Assembly: GCA_021772055.1 (NCBI GenBank)
Contig: JAETNR010000005.1
Coordinates: 62,001 to 126,000, forward strand
DNA: 64,000 nucleotides
Origin: Blautia sp.
Lineage (GTDB): Bacteria > Bacillota > Clostridia > Lachnospirales > Lachnospiraceae
Reading direction: 5' to 3'
Below are positions 33,364-41,485 of this stretch, one piece after another (within the stretch, counting starts at the first letter, position 1; each line of letters begins with the position of its first letter). Under the pieces are notes generated by a model. The model was not told the origin of the DNA, searched no databases, and saw only the letters and a program-made list of their open reading frames with translations. The translations under genes and the position numbers were made by a program.

Positions 33364-34050
33364 ATGGAAGTGAATGAACAACTGATACAAGCCATAACCA
33401 AAGCGGTCGTTGAGCAGTTGCAGCGAAATGGCGGGAAGTCTCCGGCCGGTGTGTCTTCTGCAAATGCAGGGACACAGAGCCTTGCAGGGAAAACAAGAAT
33501 GCGCCCGAAGCATTCCTATGAAGGTGCGGAGAGGGCGAGACAGGGTACAGACCCCAAGGAAGTTGTGATTGGCGTAGGGGCTGCTTTTCAGACGGAGATC
33601 ACAAAAACCATCTGCGGTATTCCGCTGGATGAGGTGATTCGCAATGTAAAAGCAGGAATTGAGGAGGAAGGCATGGTTTCCCGTGTGGTAAAAGTGCTGG
33701 ATACTTCTGATGTAGGCTTTATGGCTCTTGCGGCAGCGAAATTATCCGGATCCGGAATCGGGATCGGAATCCAGTCAAAGGGGACAACCGTAATCCATCA
33801 GAAGGATTTGTATCCTCTGACAAATCTGGAGCTTTTCCCTCAGGCACCTTTGATGGATCTTACGACCTACCGTAAGATTGGCAGAAATGCAGCGAAATAT
33901 GTAAAAGGGGAAAAGGTTACTCCCATCGAGTGTACCAATGACCCCATGGTACGTGCAAAATTCCAGGTAAAAGCAGCTCTCATGCACATTATCGAGACAG
34001 AGCAGCTTGACCCGGAAAAAGGCATGATTGTATGGGAGGGCACAAGATGA
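33364..34050 (+). CDS. pduD: Diol dehydratase medium subunit
   Basis: 228 residues. The first 20 residues (NEQLIQAITKAVVEQLQRN) form the encapsulation helix, followed by a Gly/Ser/Ala linker to about residue 45. The core has KEVVIGVGAAFQTEITKTICGIPL and GIGIGIQSKGTTVIHQKDL. It overlaps pduE by four bases (ATGA). Confidence 0.96.
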   Translation: MEVNEQLIQAITKAVVEQLQRNGGKSPAGVSSANAGTQSLAGKTRMRPKHSYEGAERARQGTDPKEVVIGVGAAFQTEITKTICGIPLDEVIRNVKAGIEEEGMVSRVVKVLDTSDVGFMALAAAKLSGSGIGIGIQSKGTTVIHQKDLYPLTNLELFPQAPLMDLTTYRKIGRNAAKYVKGEKVTPIECTNDPMVRAKFQVKAALMHIIETEQLDPEKGMIVWEGTR

Positions 34051-34442
34051 GCAACTATCCTTTAGGGCAGAACGAAGCGGATACCATTACCTCCAAAACA
34101 GGGAAAAAGCTTTCCCAGATTACTTTATCAGAGGTAAAGCGCGGCGGCGTGACTGCGGAAGATATTAAAATTTCACCGGAAATGCTAAGACGTCAGGGAC
34201 AGGTGGCAGCCTCTGTGGATAACCCCCAGATGGCAGCCAACTTTGAGAGGGCGGCAGAGCTTTCCAATGTTCCGGATGATGTGATTTTGAAAATGTATGA
34301 CAAGCTTCGGCCAAACCGCTCCACAAAGCGGGAACTGGTCTTGATGGCGCAGGAACTGCTTTCTGAATATCAGGCACCCCATTGTGCGAAGCTGGTATTG
34401 GAAGCTGCGGAAATTTACGAAAAAAGGGGAATTCTTCTTTGA
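34047..34442 (+). CDS. pduE: Diol dehydratase small subunit
   Basis: 131 residues. Start at 34047 behind GGGAGGG and overlapping the pduD stop. Family blocks: LSQITLSEVKRGGVTAEDIKISPEML, and LRPNRSTKRELVLMAQELLSEY. Its end overlaps the pduG start. Confidence 0.95.
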   Translation: MSNYPLGQNEADTITSKTGKKLSQITLSEVKRGGVTAEDIKISPEMLRRQGQVAASVDNPQMAANFERAAELSNVPDDVILKMYDKLRPNRSTKRELVLMAQELLSEYQAPHCAKLVLEAAEIYEKRGILL

Positions 34443-36292
34443 AACTGATTGCAGGTGTTGATATAGGAAATTCCACAACTGAAGTATGTATCGGCGCAGT
34501 GGGAGAGGACGGAACATTTCGTTTTCTCTCCAGCGCTTCCCGCATGACCACCGGGACGAAGGGAACACTTCCTAATGTCCTGGGGATTAAGGCGGCGCTT
34601 GAAGAGGCGATGGAGAAGATCCGTCAACCATTAAGCGCTCTTGATCTTGTGCGTTTAAATGAGGCTGCACCGGTAATCGGCGATACGGCGATGGAGACGA
34701 TCACGGAAACGATTATTACGGAATCCTCCATGATCGGGCATAACCCATCTACTCCGGCTGGTGCAGGAGTAGCAGTGGGGGAACTTCTCTTTCTGGAGAA
34801 TATCTGGAAAGGAAAGCCCGGGGTTCCTTATATTGTAGTGGCAGGCAGTAAGTTTTCCTATGAAGAGGTGGCGTCACGGCTGAATCAGCGCATTCCGGAA
34901 CTGGATATCCGGGGGCTGATCCTGCAGGCAGATGAAGCTGTTCTTGTGGAAAACCGGCTGAACGGCCAGATGTATGACGGTTCGGCAGAAAGCCATCCCG
35001 GCAGGAAGATGCCCATTGTGGATGAAGTGCGGCATATCAGTAAAGTGCCGGAGGGAAAGACCGCTGCCATTGAGGTGGCGCTTCCGGGTACCAGTATCCG
35101 GATGTTGTCCAATCCCTATGGAATTGCAACACTTTTGAATTTGAATGCAGAGGAGACCAAATCGGTTACTCCGATTGCAAAAAGCCTTGTGGGGAAACGA
35201 AGTGCAGTAGTTATTCGGACTCCTCACGGAAATATGAGAGAAAATGTTCTTCCTGCCGGTGAGGTTGTTTTTCACGGGGAGCGGGAAGTAAAGATAAATA
35301 TTGATGCCGGAGCGGATGAGATTATGAACGCTCTGGGGTCTGCCGGGGAAATCCGCGATATTGATGGGCAGCAGGACACGAATGTGGGAAACATGCTGCG
35401 CAGGATCAAGACCAGTATGGCGGATGTGGCAAAGGAGCATGAGCATGACAGTGATATCCGGATCACGGATATTCTGGCTGTGGATACTCTGGCGCCTGTG
35501 GAGATTTCCGGTTCCCTGGCAGGAGAAACCTGTATGGAAAAAGCAGTAGGAATCGCTGCCATGGTGAAGACCCGGCATCTGCCTATGCAGAAGATCGCAG
35601 AAAGGCTGGAACAGGAGCTGCATGTAAAAGCTGTGGTTGCCGGAGTGGAGGCAGTTATGGCTTCTCTGGGAGCCATGACAACGCCGGGAACAAAGCTTCC
35701 TCTTGCCATTCTGGATATGGGCGGCGGATCTACGGATGCGGCTGTCCTTGCAGCTGATGGAAGCGTAAGAACGACACATCAGGCAGGGGCCGGAGAGCTG
35801 GTTTCCATGCTGATACAGACAGAACTTGGATTACACAGCAGAACTACGGCAGAGCAGATTAAGAAATATCCTATGGGAAAAGTGGAAAGTCTTTTCCATA
35901 TGCGTCTGGAAAACGGCGCTATGCAGTTTTTTGAAGAGTCCATTGATCCCAGGTATTATGGACATGTGGTGCTTCTCTCTCCCGGGGAGATGCTGAAAAT
36001 TGATGAGGATATTCCTATGGAACGGATCCTGGAGGTGCGCAGGGAAGCGAAGAAGAAAGTGTTCGTAAGGAATGCTATCCGTGCGCTGAAAATCGTGGCA
36101 CCGGAAAATGATCTGAGGAAGATTCCCAATGTGGTGCTTGTGGGAGGCTCTGCGGAGGATTTTGAGATTCCGGAGATGCTGATGGAAGCACTTGCGGATT
36201 ACCGTATTGTCTGTGGAAGAGGAAATATCCGCGGGGTGGAAGGACCGAGAAATGCGGTGGCTACGGGACTGTTGCTTTCCTACCTGAGCTGA
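34439..36292 (+). CDS. pduG: Diol dehydratase reactivase large subunit
   Basis: 617 residues from a TTG start at 34439 that overlaps the pduE stop (TTGA) with AAAGGGGA upstream; this gives the usual family length of about 610. Hsp70-like ATPase start AGVDIGNSTTEVCIG and the ILDMGGGSTDAAVL phosphate loop are present. PduGH exchanges damaged cobalamin on the dehydratase for intact adenosylcobalamin using ATP. Confidence 0.95.
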   Translation: MKLIAGVDIGNSTTEVCIGAVGEDGTFRFLSSASRMTTGTKGTLPNVLGIKAALEEAMEKIRQPLSALDLVRLNEAAPVIGDTAMETITETIITESSMIGHNPSTPAGAGVAVGELLFLENIWKGKPGVPYIVVAGSKFSYEEVASRLNQRIPELDIRGLILQADEAVLVENRLNGQMYDGSAESHPGRKMPIVDEVRHISKVPEGKTAAIEVALPGTSIRMLSNPYGIATLLNLNAEETKSVTPIAKSLVGKRSAVVIRTPHGNMRENVLPAGEVVFHGEREVKINIDAGADEIMNALGSAGEIRDIDGQQDTNVGNMLRRIKTSMADVAKEHEHDSDIRITDILAVDTLAPVEISGSLAGETCMEKAVGIAAMVKTRHLPMQKIAERLEQELHVKAVVAGVEAVMASLGAMTTPGTKLPLAILDMGGGSTDAAVLAADGSVRTTHQAGAGELVSMLIQTELGLHSRTTAEQIKKYPMGKVESLFHMRLENGAMQFFEESIDPRYYGHVVLLSPGEMLKIDEDIPMERILEVRREAKKKVFVRNAIRALKIVAPENDLRKIPNVVLVGGSAEDFEIPEMLMEALADYRIVCGRGNIRGVEGPRNAVATGLLLSYLS

Positions 36293-36392
36293 GAAGGCGG
36301 GACGCCTCTCCCTGATTGGCCGCACCCCGGGAGTGCATTGGTGATTTACAGATATATTGCCAGGTGGTATACTGGTTTGGAGGGCAGGGCTT

Positions 36393-36740
36393 ATGGTTGT
36401 GAACAGGCCGACGATTTTTATCTATTGTCAGGATGCGGATGAAGATCTGCTTCGGGAGGTTTGCGCGGGGATTGAAGAAGAGGGAGTCCTTTTCCAGGTG
36501 CTGCAGCACGAAGGAGATCTGGATACGCTGGCTTATGAAGCGGCGAATGAGTCTATGCTTGGAGCCGGAATCGGCATGACAGGGAAAAGACTGGCTATGC
36601 AGATGCAGAGGCTTCCCAGGGGACAGAATGTGTTTGAACTGAATGCACCGGCATTTTGGCAGTGCAGGAATCTGGGAGCCAATAGCGCCAGAGCCATTAA
36701 GAAGATGCCTTTTAAGGTGGTGTATGGCGAGAAGCAGTAG
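36393..36740 (+). CDS. pduH: Diol dehydratase reactivase small subunit
   Basis: 115 residues. ATG at 36393, nine bases after GGAGGGC. Family marks: PTIFIYCQDADEDLLREVCAGIEEEGV and GAGIGMTGKRLAMQMQRL. A gap of 100 bases separates it from pduG, larger than others in the operon, with no terminator visible. Confidence 0.9.
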   Translation: MVVNRPTIFIYCQDADEDLLREVCAGIEEEGVLFQVLQHEGDLDTLAYEAANESMLGAGIGMTGKRLAMQMQRLPRGQNVFELNAPAFWQCRNLGANSARAIKKMPFKVVYGEKQ

Positions 36741-36772
36741 GATAGTAAGGATTATTTACGGGGGATGCCGTT

Positions 36773-37810
36773 ATGAATATTTATACAAAAAACGGAGATA
36801 AAGGGACAACAGATCTGATCCGCACGAAAAATGTTTCCAAGTCGGATGATCGTATTCAGCTTGTGGGAACGATCGATGAACTGACCAGTCATCTGGGTGT
36901 TGTGAAGACCATGCTGAAGGATCAGGATGTGGTTCGGATTCTGGAGAAAATCCAGGGAACATTGATTACGGTGATGGCCGGAGTGGCAGACCCATATAAC
37001 AGAGAATATAAGATCAATGATGACAAAACGGCAGTTCTGGAAGAGGAGATCGACCGACTGGAAGGTCTGTTTGAGCGTCCGAAGAAATTTATTCTTCCGG
37101 GTGCATGCAGACTGTCTGCGGAAATTGACGTTGCCCGTACCGTTGCAAGAAGGGCAGAACGTGCCCTGGCTATGGTAAGTGTGAAATTCGGTGCTGATAC
37201 GGGAACCAAGAAATACATGAATCGTCTGGCGGATTATCTCTATGTACTTGCCAGATATACGGATGCTCTGGAAGCCGGAAAGACAAAAGAAGATACGGCT
37301 GCTGCGGAAAACAGGAAGGCTGCGGATATGGAAGAAAATCAGAAAAGTACAGTGAATGAGACTGTGATCCAGGAAGTTTTGAAACGGATGGGCGTTCCGG
37401 GAAGAATCACCCTGGACAGCGCCAAACGCTTAATTGAAAAAATTGAAGAAGAGGCTAAGCGCAGAGGCAAAAAAGCCGTTATTGCAGTCTGCGGCCCTGA
37501 CGGAAATCCCATCGCAGTTCATGTGATGGACGGCGCCTTTCTGGTAAGCTTTGATGTTGCCGTAAAAAAAGCCTACACTTCTGTAGCAGTGAAAATGTCC
37601 ACCATGGAATTAAGCAAGATTGCCCAGCCAGGGGGAACCTTCTATGGCGTAGACAAAATGGACGGCGGAAAGATCGTAATTTTTGGCGGCGGAATCCCCA
37701 TTAAGGCAGGAGAAACGATCATCGGAGGCCTGGGTGTCAGCGGCGGTACAGGTGAGGAGGATCACAGCCTTGCAGAGTATGGGCTGGCGCATCTGGATGA
37801 GGTTTTGTGA
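36773..37810 (+). CDS. pduO: PduO: cob(I)alamin adenosyltransferase fused to a GlcG/HbpS-like domain
   Basis: 345 residues. Residues 1 to about 165 are the PduO-type adenosyltransferase (YTKNGDKGTTDLI; VGTIDELTSHLG; ACRLSAEIDVARTVARRAERAL). Residues about 210-345 are the GlcG/HbpS domain, which binds haem in Salmonella PduO. The linker holds VNETVIQEVLKRMG, an amphipathic helix like the encapsulation peptides elsewhere in this locus. The protein makes adenosylcobalamin for PduCDE. Last gene of the locus, followed by a strong terminator. Confidence 0.93.
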   Translation: MNIYTKNGDKGTTDLIRTKNVSKSDDRIQLVGTIDELTSHLGVVKTMLKDQDVVRILEKIQGTLITVMAGVADPYNREYKINDDKTAVLEEEIDRLEGLFERPKKFILPGACRLSAEIDVARTVARRAERALAMVSVKFGADTGTKKYMNRLADYLYVLARYTDALEAGKTKEDTAAAENRKAADMEENQKSTVNETVIQEVLKRMGVPGRITLDSAKRLIEKIEEEAKRRGKKAVIAVCGPDGNPIAVHVMDGAFLVSFDVAVKKAYTSVAVKMSTMELSKIAQPGGTFYGVDKMDGGKIVIFGGGIPIKAGETIIGGLGVSGGTGEEDHSLAEYGLAHLDEVL

Positions 37811-37828
37811 TTGATGATAGAAAAGTAA

Positions 37829-37876
37829 AAAGCTGCTATTTCACGGGAATGATTTCTGTGAAATAGCAGCTTTTTT
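37829..37876 (+). terminator. Strong bidirectional terminator ending the microcompartment locus
   Basis: AAAAGCTGCTATTTCAC...GTGAAATAGCAGCTTTTTT forms a perfect stem of about 17 pairs with T-rich flanks on both strands. It separates pduO from the convergent hydrolase gene. Confidence 0.93.
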
Positions 37877-37885
37877 GATCAATTG

Positions 37886-38455
37886 TCAGGAATCCAGTAT
37901 CCATTGAAGGCATTCGATCACCTTCCCGAGGTTGTTTAGATTTCCCATGATATCCCCCTTCTTTTCCAGGGAATGATTGCAGCCTTCGAAAATGCCGCCG
38001 GTTTTTTCCGGATAGAGACGGGCTGCCTGGCGGATGGTCTTTTCCGGAATGTAGGGATCTGCGGTGCCGGCAAAGAAAACGCCGTCTGCCTGCTTCAGGT
38101 AAGGGATGGCCGCAGGAACCGGGGTCAAAAGAAAATGCTGTACTTTGCCTGAGAGGGAGAGCTGTTTTTCTGACTCGCAGGCAACGACGGTTCCGATACT
38201 TTTGGAAATAAATATAATCTTTCCATATTCCTGGAAAGAGACGTTTTGAAGCTGCCGCAATGTCCGCTTCAGGGCAAGACCGGTAACAGGCTCTAGTTCC
38301 AGAGGGGTACGGCCGCGGAAAGTATGGATGTCCTGGCCGTAATCCAGGCGTATGATCTCATAATCATGGTCAGCGGCAGCAGATGCTGTATAGTATAAAA
38401 GCGGTTTGGCGCAGGTATAGCCAATGCCCGGGAAAATGACTGCAAGTTTTTTCAT
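37886..38455 (-). CDS. Small alpha/beta-hydrolase-like protein
   Basis: 189 residues. Opening LAVIFPGIGYTCAKPLLYY, nucleophile region FISKSIGTVVA (Ser in an S-x-S-I-G turn), an acid in FFAGTADPYIP and a histidine in FEGCNHSLE give a plausible Ser-Asp-His triad. No lid domain. Substrate unknown. It stands alone and is convergent with the microcompartment operon. Confidence 0.75.
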   Translation of the reverse strand: MKKLAVIFPGIGYTCAKPLLYYTASAAADHDYEIIRLDYGQDIHTFRGRTPLELEPVTGLALKRTLRQLQNVSFQEYGKIIFISKSIGTVVACESEKQLSLSGKVQHFLLTPVPAAIPYLKQADGVFFAGTADPYIPEKTIRQAARLYPEKTGGIFEGCNHSLEKKGDIMGNLNNLGKVIECLQWILDS

Positions 38456-38569
38456 TTCTGTTATCTCCTGTTAATCTATAGGTTGACTTTATCTGTTGGA
38501 TTTATCTTGAATGCTTTTTCAGCAGGTGTCAAGGTAATAATGCTGAGGATACTGTCGTGAAAGAGTAAT

Positions 38570-39094
38570 CTATTCTGCGGTATCTGTTGAATCTCTGATG
38601 ATTTCCAGATAGTCGTCGTAAGAGATTTCGAGCCTTCGACAGGCTTCTTCCAGGGAAATCCGGAAATTTTTTGCAGTATTTTCGACAACAATTGCCAGGT
38701 TTTTACTGGCTTTAGCGGCCTCCTCCATTTTTACTTCCATATCTGTTTCATAATCATATTCAGCCATTAACATATTAACCACCTCACTGCTTTTCCTGGA
38801 AAGATAGTCTGTAAGAATGCCTTCTTTTATACATTCTTCCACTGCCATTTTCAATTGGTTCTCATCATGGCTGTATTTTCTGGTTGTTTCAATGAAAAGA
38901 CGGTATTCTCGCAAAACCTGACATTTCATTAGTATCTCGTGATGTTTATCCGGATTAATGTTGATGACCCTGACTATTAACTGCAGGCTAATATCATCAT
39001 CCAGTTCTGCAAAAGCATCAGAGAGTCTGAGTTCCTGCTCCAGAGCGAGTAGGTTTCTATAGTGATGGAATTCCTGCTCCAGAATGTTTGTCAT
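38570..39094 (-). pseudogene. C-terminal remnant of an Rpn / PD-(D/E)XK transposase-like protein
   Basis: 174 residues. SLQLIVRVININPDKHHEILMKCQVLREYRLFIETTRKY and LTDYLSRKSSEVVNMLMAEYDYE match my memory of the C-terminal half of Rpn-family proteins (recombination-promoting nucleases, usually about 300 residues). The N-terminal nuclease domain with its catalytic D/ExK is missing. The 80 bases upstream show no trace of it. It may be a decayed gene or a short stand-alone form. The name is moderate-confidence. Confidence 0.6.
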
Positions 39095-39189
39095 TCGTAT
39101 TACTATTACTATACCCTTTTTCGGGAATGATGTAAAGTGTTACATTTCATTGAGTGAGGAAATGTAACTGTAAAGGTGGTCTATATATA

Positions 39190-39218
39190 TTGACAAAATA
39201 TATTATATAATATATAAT
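39190..39218 (+). promoter_or_regulatory. Promoter of the PadR operon, embedded in TATA-rich dyads
   Basis: TTGACA at 39190-39195 and TATAAT at 39213-39218 with a 17-base spacer made of ATATATTATATAATA-like dyads, a good place for PadR autorepression. Confidence 0.75.
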
Positions 39219-39273
39219 ATACAAAAATAAAACATATATCAAAATAATAAATATGTGAGAAGGGAGCAATGAG

Positions 39274-39603
39274 ATGATCTTTACATTGAATGCACCAATG
39301 TTGGATTTTCTGGTTCTCACGGTTATTTCCCAGGGGGATACTTATGGATATCAGATCGGACAAATCCTGAAAAAAGTATCGAATGCGAAAGATTCTACTT
39401 TGTACCCTGTTTTGAAGAGACTGCAGGAAAACAATTGGGTGGAAACCTATGATCAGCCGTTTCAGGGAAGAAACCGGAGATATTACCACATGACAGAAGC
39501 AGGAAGGATGCACCAGGCAGAGCTTTTGGAGGAGTGGAAGAATTTCCGGGAGGCTATTGAAGAAATTGTGAATGGAGGGAAACGTGATGGAGAGCAGGGT
39601 TAA
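39274..39603 (+). CDS. PadR-family transcriptional regulator
   Basis: 109 residues. LDFLVLTVISQGDTYGYQIGQIL, then the wing region STLYPVLKRLQENNWVETYDQ and RRYYHMTEAGRMH are textbook PadR. It overlaps the next gene by about 17 bases. With the DUF1700 and DUF4097 genes it forms a common Firmicutes trio linked to envelope stress or surface functions; it probably represses its own operon. Confidence 0.92.
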   Translation: MIFTLNAPMLDFLVLTVISQGDTYGYQIGQILKKVSNAKDSTLYPVLKRLQENNWVETYDQPFQGRNRRYYHMTEAGRMHQAELLEEWKNFREAIEEIVNGGKRDGEQG

Positions 39604-40228
39604 GATGAACCGGGATATTTATATGAAAAGTTTAAGGGCCAGACTTTCGAAACTTCCCAGGGAAGACCTGGAGATGGCAATGGATTATTTCCGGGAGTAT
39701 TTTGAAGAAGCAGGACCGGAAAATGAGGCGCAGGCCATAGAGGATTTGGGGACACCCCGGCAGGCAGCAGACCAGATCATTATGGATCTTGCGGTAAAAA
39801 ACAGTGAAGAATTTCCGAAGGCAGAGGTGAAAAGAAGCTTTACCGCTGTCTGGATCGGAATACTGGCTGTATTTGCGGCGCCCATTGCGCTTCCTCTTGC
39901 TTTTGCACTTGTAGCAGTGGCAGGAAGCCTGGGATTAGCGGCAGTGCTTGTTATGGCGTCGCTGGTGATCGCAGGTGCGGCAGTGACGGCAGGAGGCGTT
40001 GTTTCTGTGATATTGGGCGCAGTGATGATTTTTCAGTCTCCTGCAAACGCTGTGGCTACCATGGGAGCGGGATTTTTCTGCACAGGAATCGGATTGCTGG
40101 TTTGTCCTGCAACAGTGGCCCTTACGAAGAAATGTATGCAGCTTTTTGTAAAGCTATTTGCCGGAATGATAAAAGGTCTTACAAAACATAAGAAAGGAGG
40201 AGACGGAAACAATGAAGAAAAGCAGTAA
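39587..40228 (+). CDS. DUF1700 family membrane protein
   Basis: 213 residues. The N-terminal cytoplasmic domain (YMKSLRARLSKLPREDLEMAMDYFREYFEEAG, then EAIEDLGTPRQAADQI-like) is the HAAS/DUF1700 signature; three to four membrane helices follow from about residue 85. Start at 39587 after GGAGGG; a later ATG at 39605 is possible. Exact function unknown; partner of the PadR and DUF4097 genes. Confidence 0.87.
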   Translation: MESRVKMNRDIYMKSLRARLSKLPREDLEMAMDYFREYFEEAGPENEAQAIEDLGTPRQAADQIIMDLAVKNSEEFPKAEVKRSFTAVWIGILAVFAAPIALPLAFALVAVAGSLGLAAVLVMASLVIAGAAVTAGGVVSVILGAVMIFQSPANAVATMGAGFFCTGIGLLVCPATVALTKKCMQLFVKLFAGMIKGLTKHKKGGDGNNEEKQ

Positions 40229-41279
40229 AGTGTATCTGGCAGCAGCAGTCTGCATTGGAGTGGGAATTGTTTTTACAGCAGGTGGTATTATGGCAGGAGG
40301 ATGGCTCGGAGTTGCTGTCAATTCCCATGGAATCCGCATGCTGGGCGACAGGAGAGAGGAGTATATCTTAGAAAAAACCAAGCTTTCGGATTTTACTTCT
40401 GCAGACATTCACCTGAGGTATGGAGATTTTTCTGTCATTCCCTCAGACGATTATTATCTGGAATATTGCTTAAACGGCGACGGCAGAGAGCCGGAATATG
40501 AAATAAAGGACGAAACCTTTGTTTTTGAGGAAGCGCCGGCTGCTTCTGAAGGATTTCAGATTATGAGTTTTGGGATTTCAGATATGCGAAGATCCCATTA
40601 TATGAATTTATATGTGCCTGAGGATGTCTATTTTGAAAATTTTGATCTGAATCATGAATATGGAGACGTGCAGGCGGAGAAGCTTAAGGGAACTTCCATT
40701 AAGCTGAACCTGGATTATGGAGATTTGTACGCAGGTACCATTCAGGGAGAAAAGGCTGAAGTGAATCTGACGTACGGTACAATGGACGCAGAGGAGATCA
40801 CCGGCAGCCAGAAGCTGGAAATCTCTATGGATTACGGGGATCTGACTGTGGAAAATTTGAATGCGCCGGAGAATGGAAGCGTTAATCTGGAGAATGGAAA
40901 TGCGTCTCTTGTTTCCTGTACTGCAGGAAATATGACCATCGATCTGGAATATGGCGACCTGAAAGTACAGATGATAAAAGGAGATAACCTGAATATTGAA
41001 AATAAAAGCGGGGATGTTACCTTGGGAGAACTTGCCCTGGAAAAGCAGGGGACCATCAGTCTGGATTACGGCAGTGCAAAAATTGGCCTGAAGGGAACGT
41101 TAGAAACGTTTACCTTGAATCTGAATACAGACTATGGTGAAATCCATGTACCTGTAACAGACAGACCTGGACAAGAGACGGATGAGCAAAGCTTTTATCA
41201 GCAGGGCACCGGGGAGAAAAGTCTTGCAGTGAACTTAAGCTCCGGGGATATCTCGATTTCTCAGCTTGGAACCGAATGA
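40212..41279 (+). CDS. DUF4097 family beta-solenoid protein, membrane-anchored
   Basis: 355 residues. An N-terminal membrane helix (VYLAAAVCIGVGIVFTAGGIMAGG) is followed by repeating short strands: HLRYGDFSV, NHEYGDVQA, NLDYGDLYA, NLTYGTMDA, SMDYGDLTV, DLEYGDLKV and more. This periodic xxxYGDxxx pattern of about 20-23 residues fits the right-handed beta-helix of DUF4097. Role unknown. Overlaps DUF1700 by 17 bases. Confidence 0.87.
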   Translation: MKKSSKVYLAAAVCIGVGIVFTAGGIMAGGWLGVAVNSHGIRMLGDRREEYILEKTKLSDFTSADIHLRYGDFSVIPSDDYYLEYCLNGDGREPEYEIKDETFVFEEAPAASEGFQIMSFGISDMRRSHYMNLYVPEDVYFENFDLNHEYGDVQAEKLKGTSIKLNLDYGDLYAGTIQGEKAEVNLTYGTMDAEEITGSQKLEISMDYGDLTVENLNAPENGSVNLENGNASLVSCTAGNMTIDLEYGDLKVQMIKGDNLNIENKSGDVTLGELALEKQGTISLDYGSAKIGLKGTLETFTLNLNTDYGEIHVPVTDRPGQETDEQSFYQQGTGEKSLAVNLSSGDISISQLGTE

Positions 41280-41282
41280 GAA

Positions 41283-41322
41283 TGCACGCGTATGGGAGAG
41301 AAACTGTACGCGTGCATTTTCT
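41283..41322 (+). terminator. Intrinsic terminator after the DUF4097 gene
   Basis: GCACGCGTA...TACGCGTGC stem of nine pairs followed by ATTTTCTT. Confidence 0.85.
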
Positions 41323-41485
41323 TGTTAAAACCAAAATGTCAAAATAGATTGCTTTTTTAAGAATTATGGGTATAATAAAACATAAATCAAGAGAATCTGA
41401 ACCATTTCCATAAGAATCTTCTGCCTTTATATCCACAAAAGAAAAAGATGAATATAATCAGAAAAGAAATAAAGAAAGCGGGGAA

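Noticed and set aside
34874-35779. Minus-strand open frame of about 300 codons
   Set aside because: Fully antisense to pduG; no family resemblance and no start signals.
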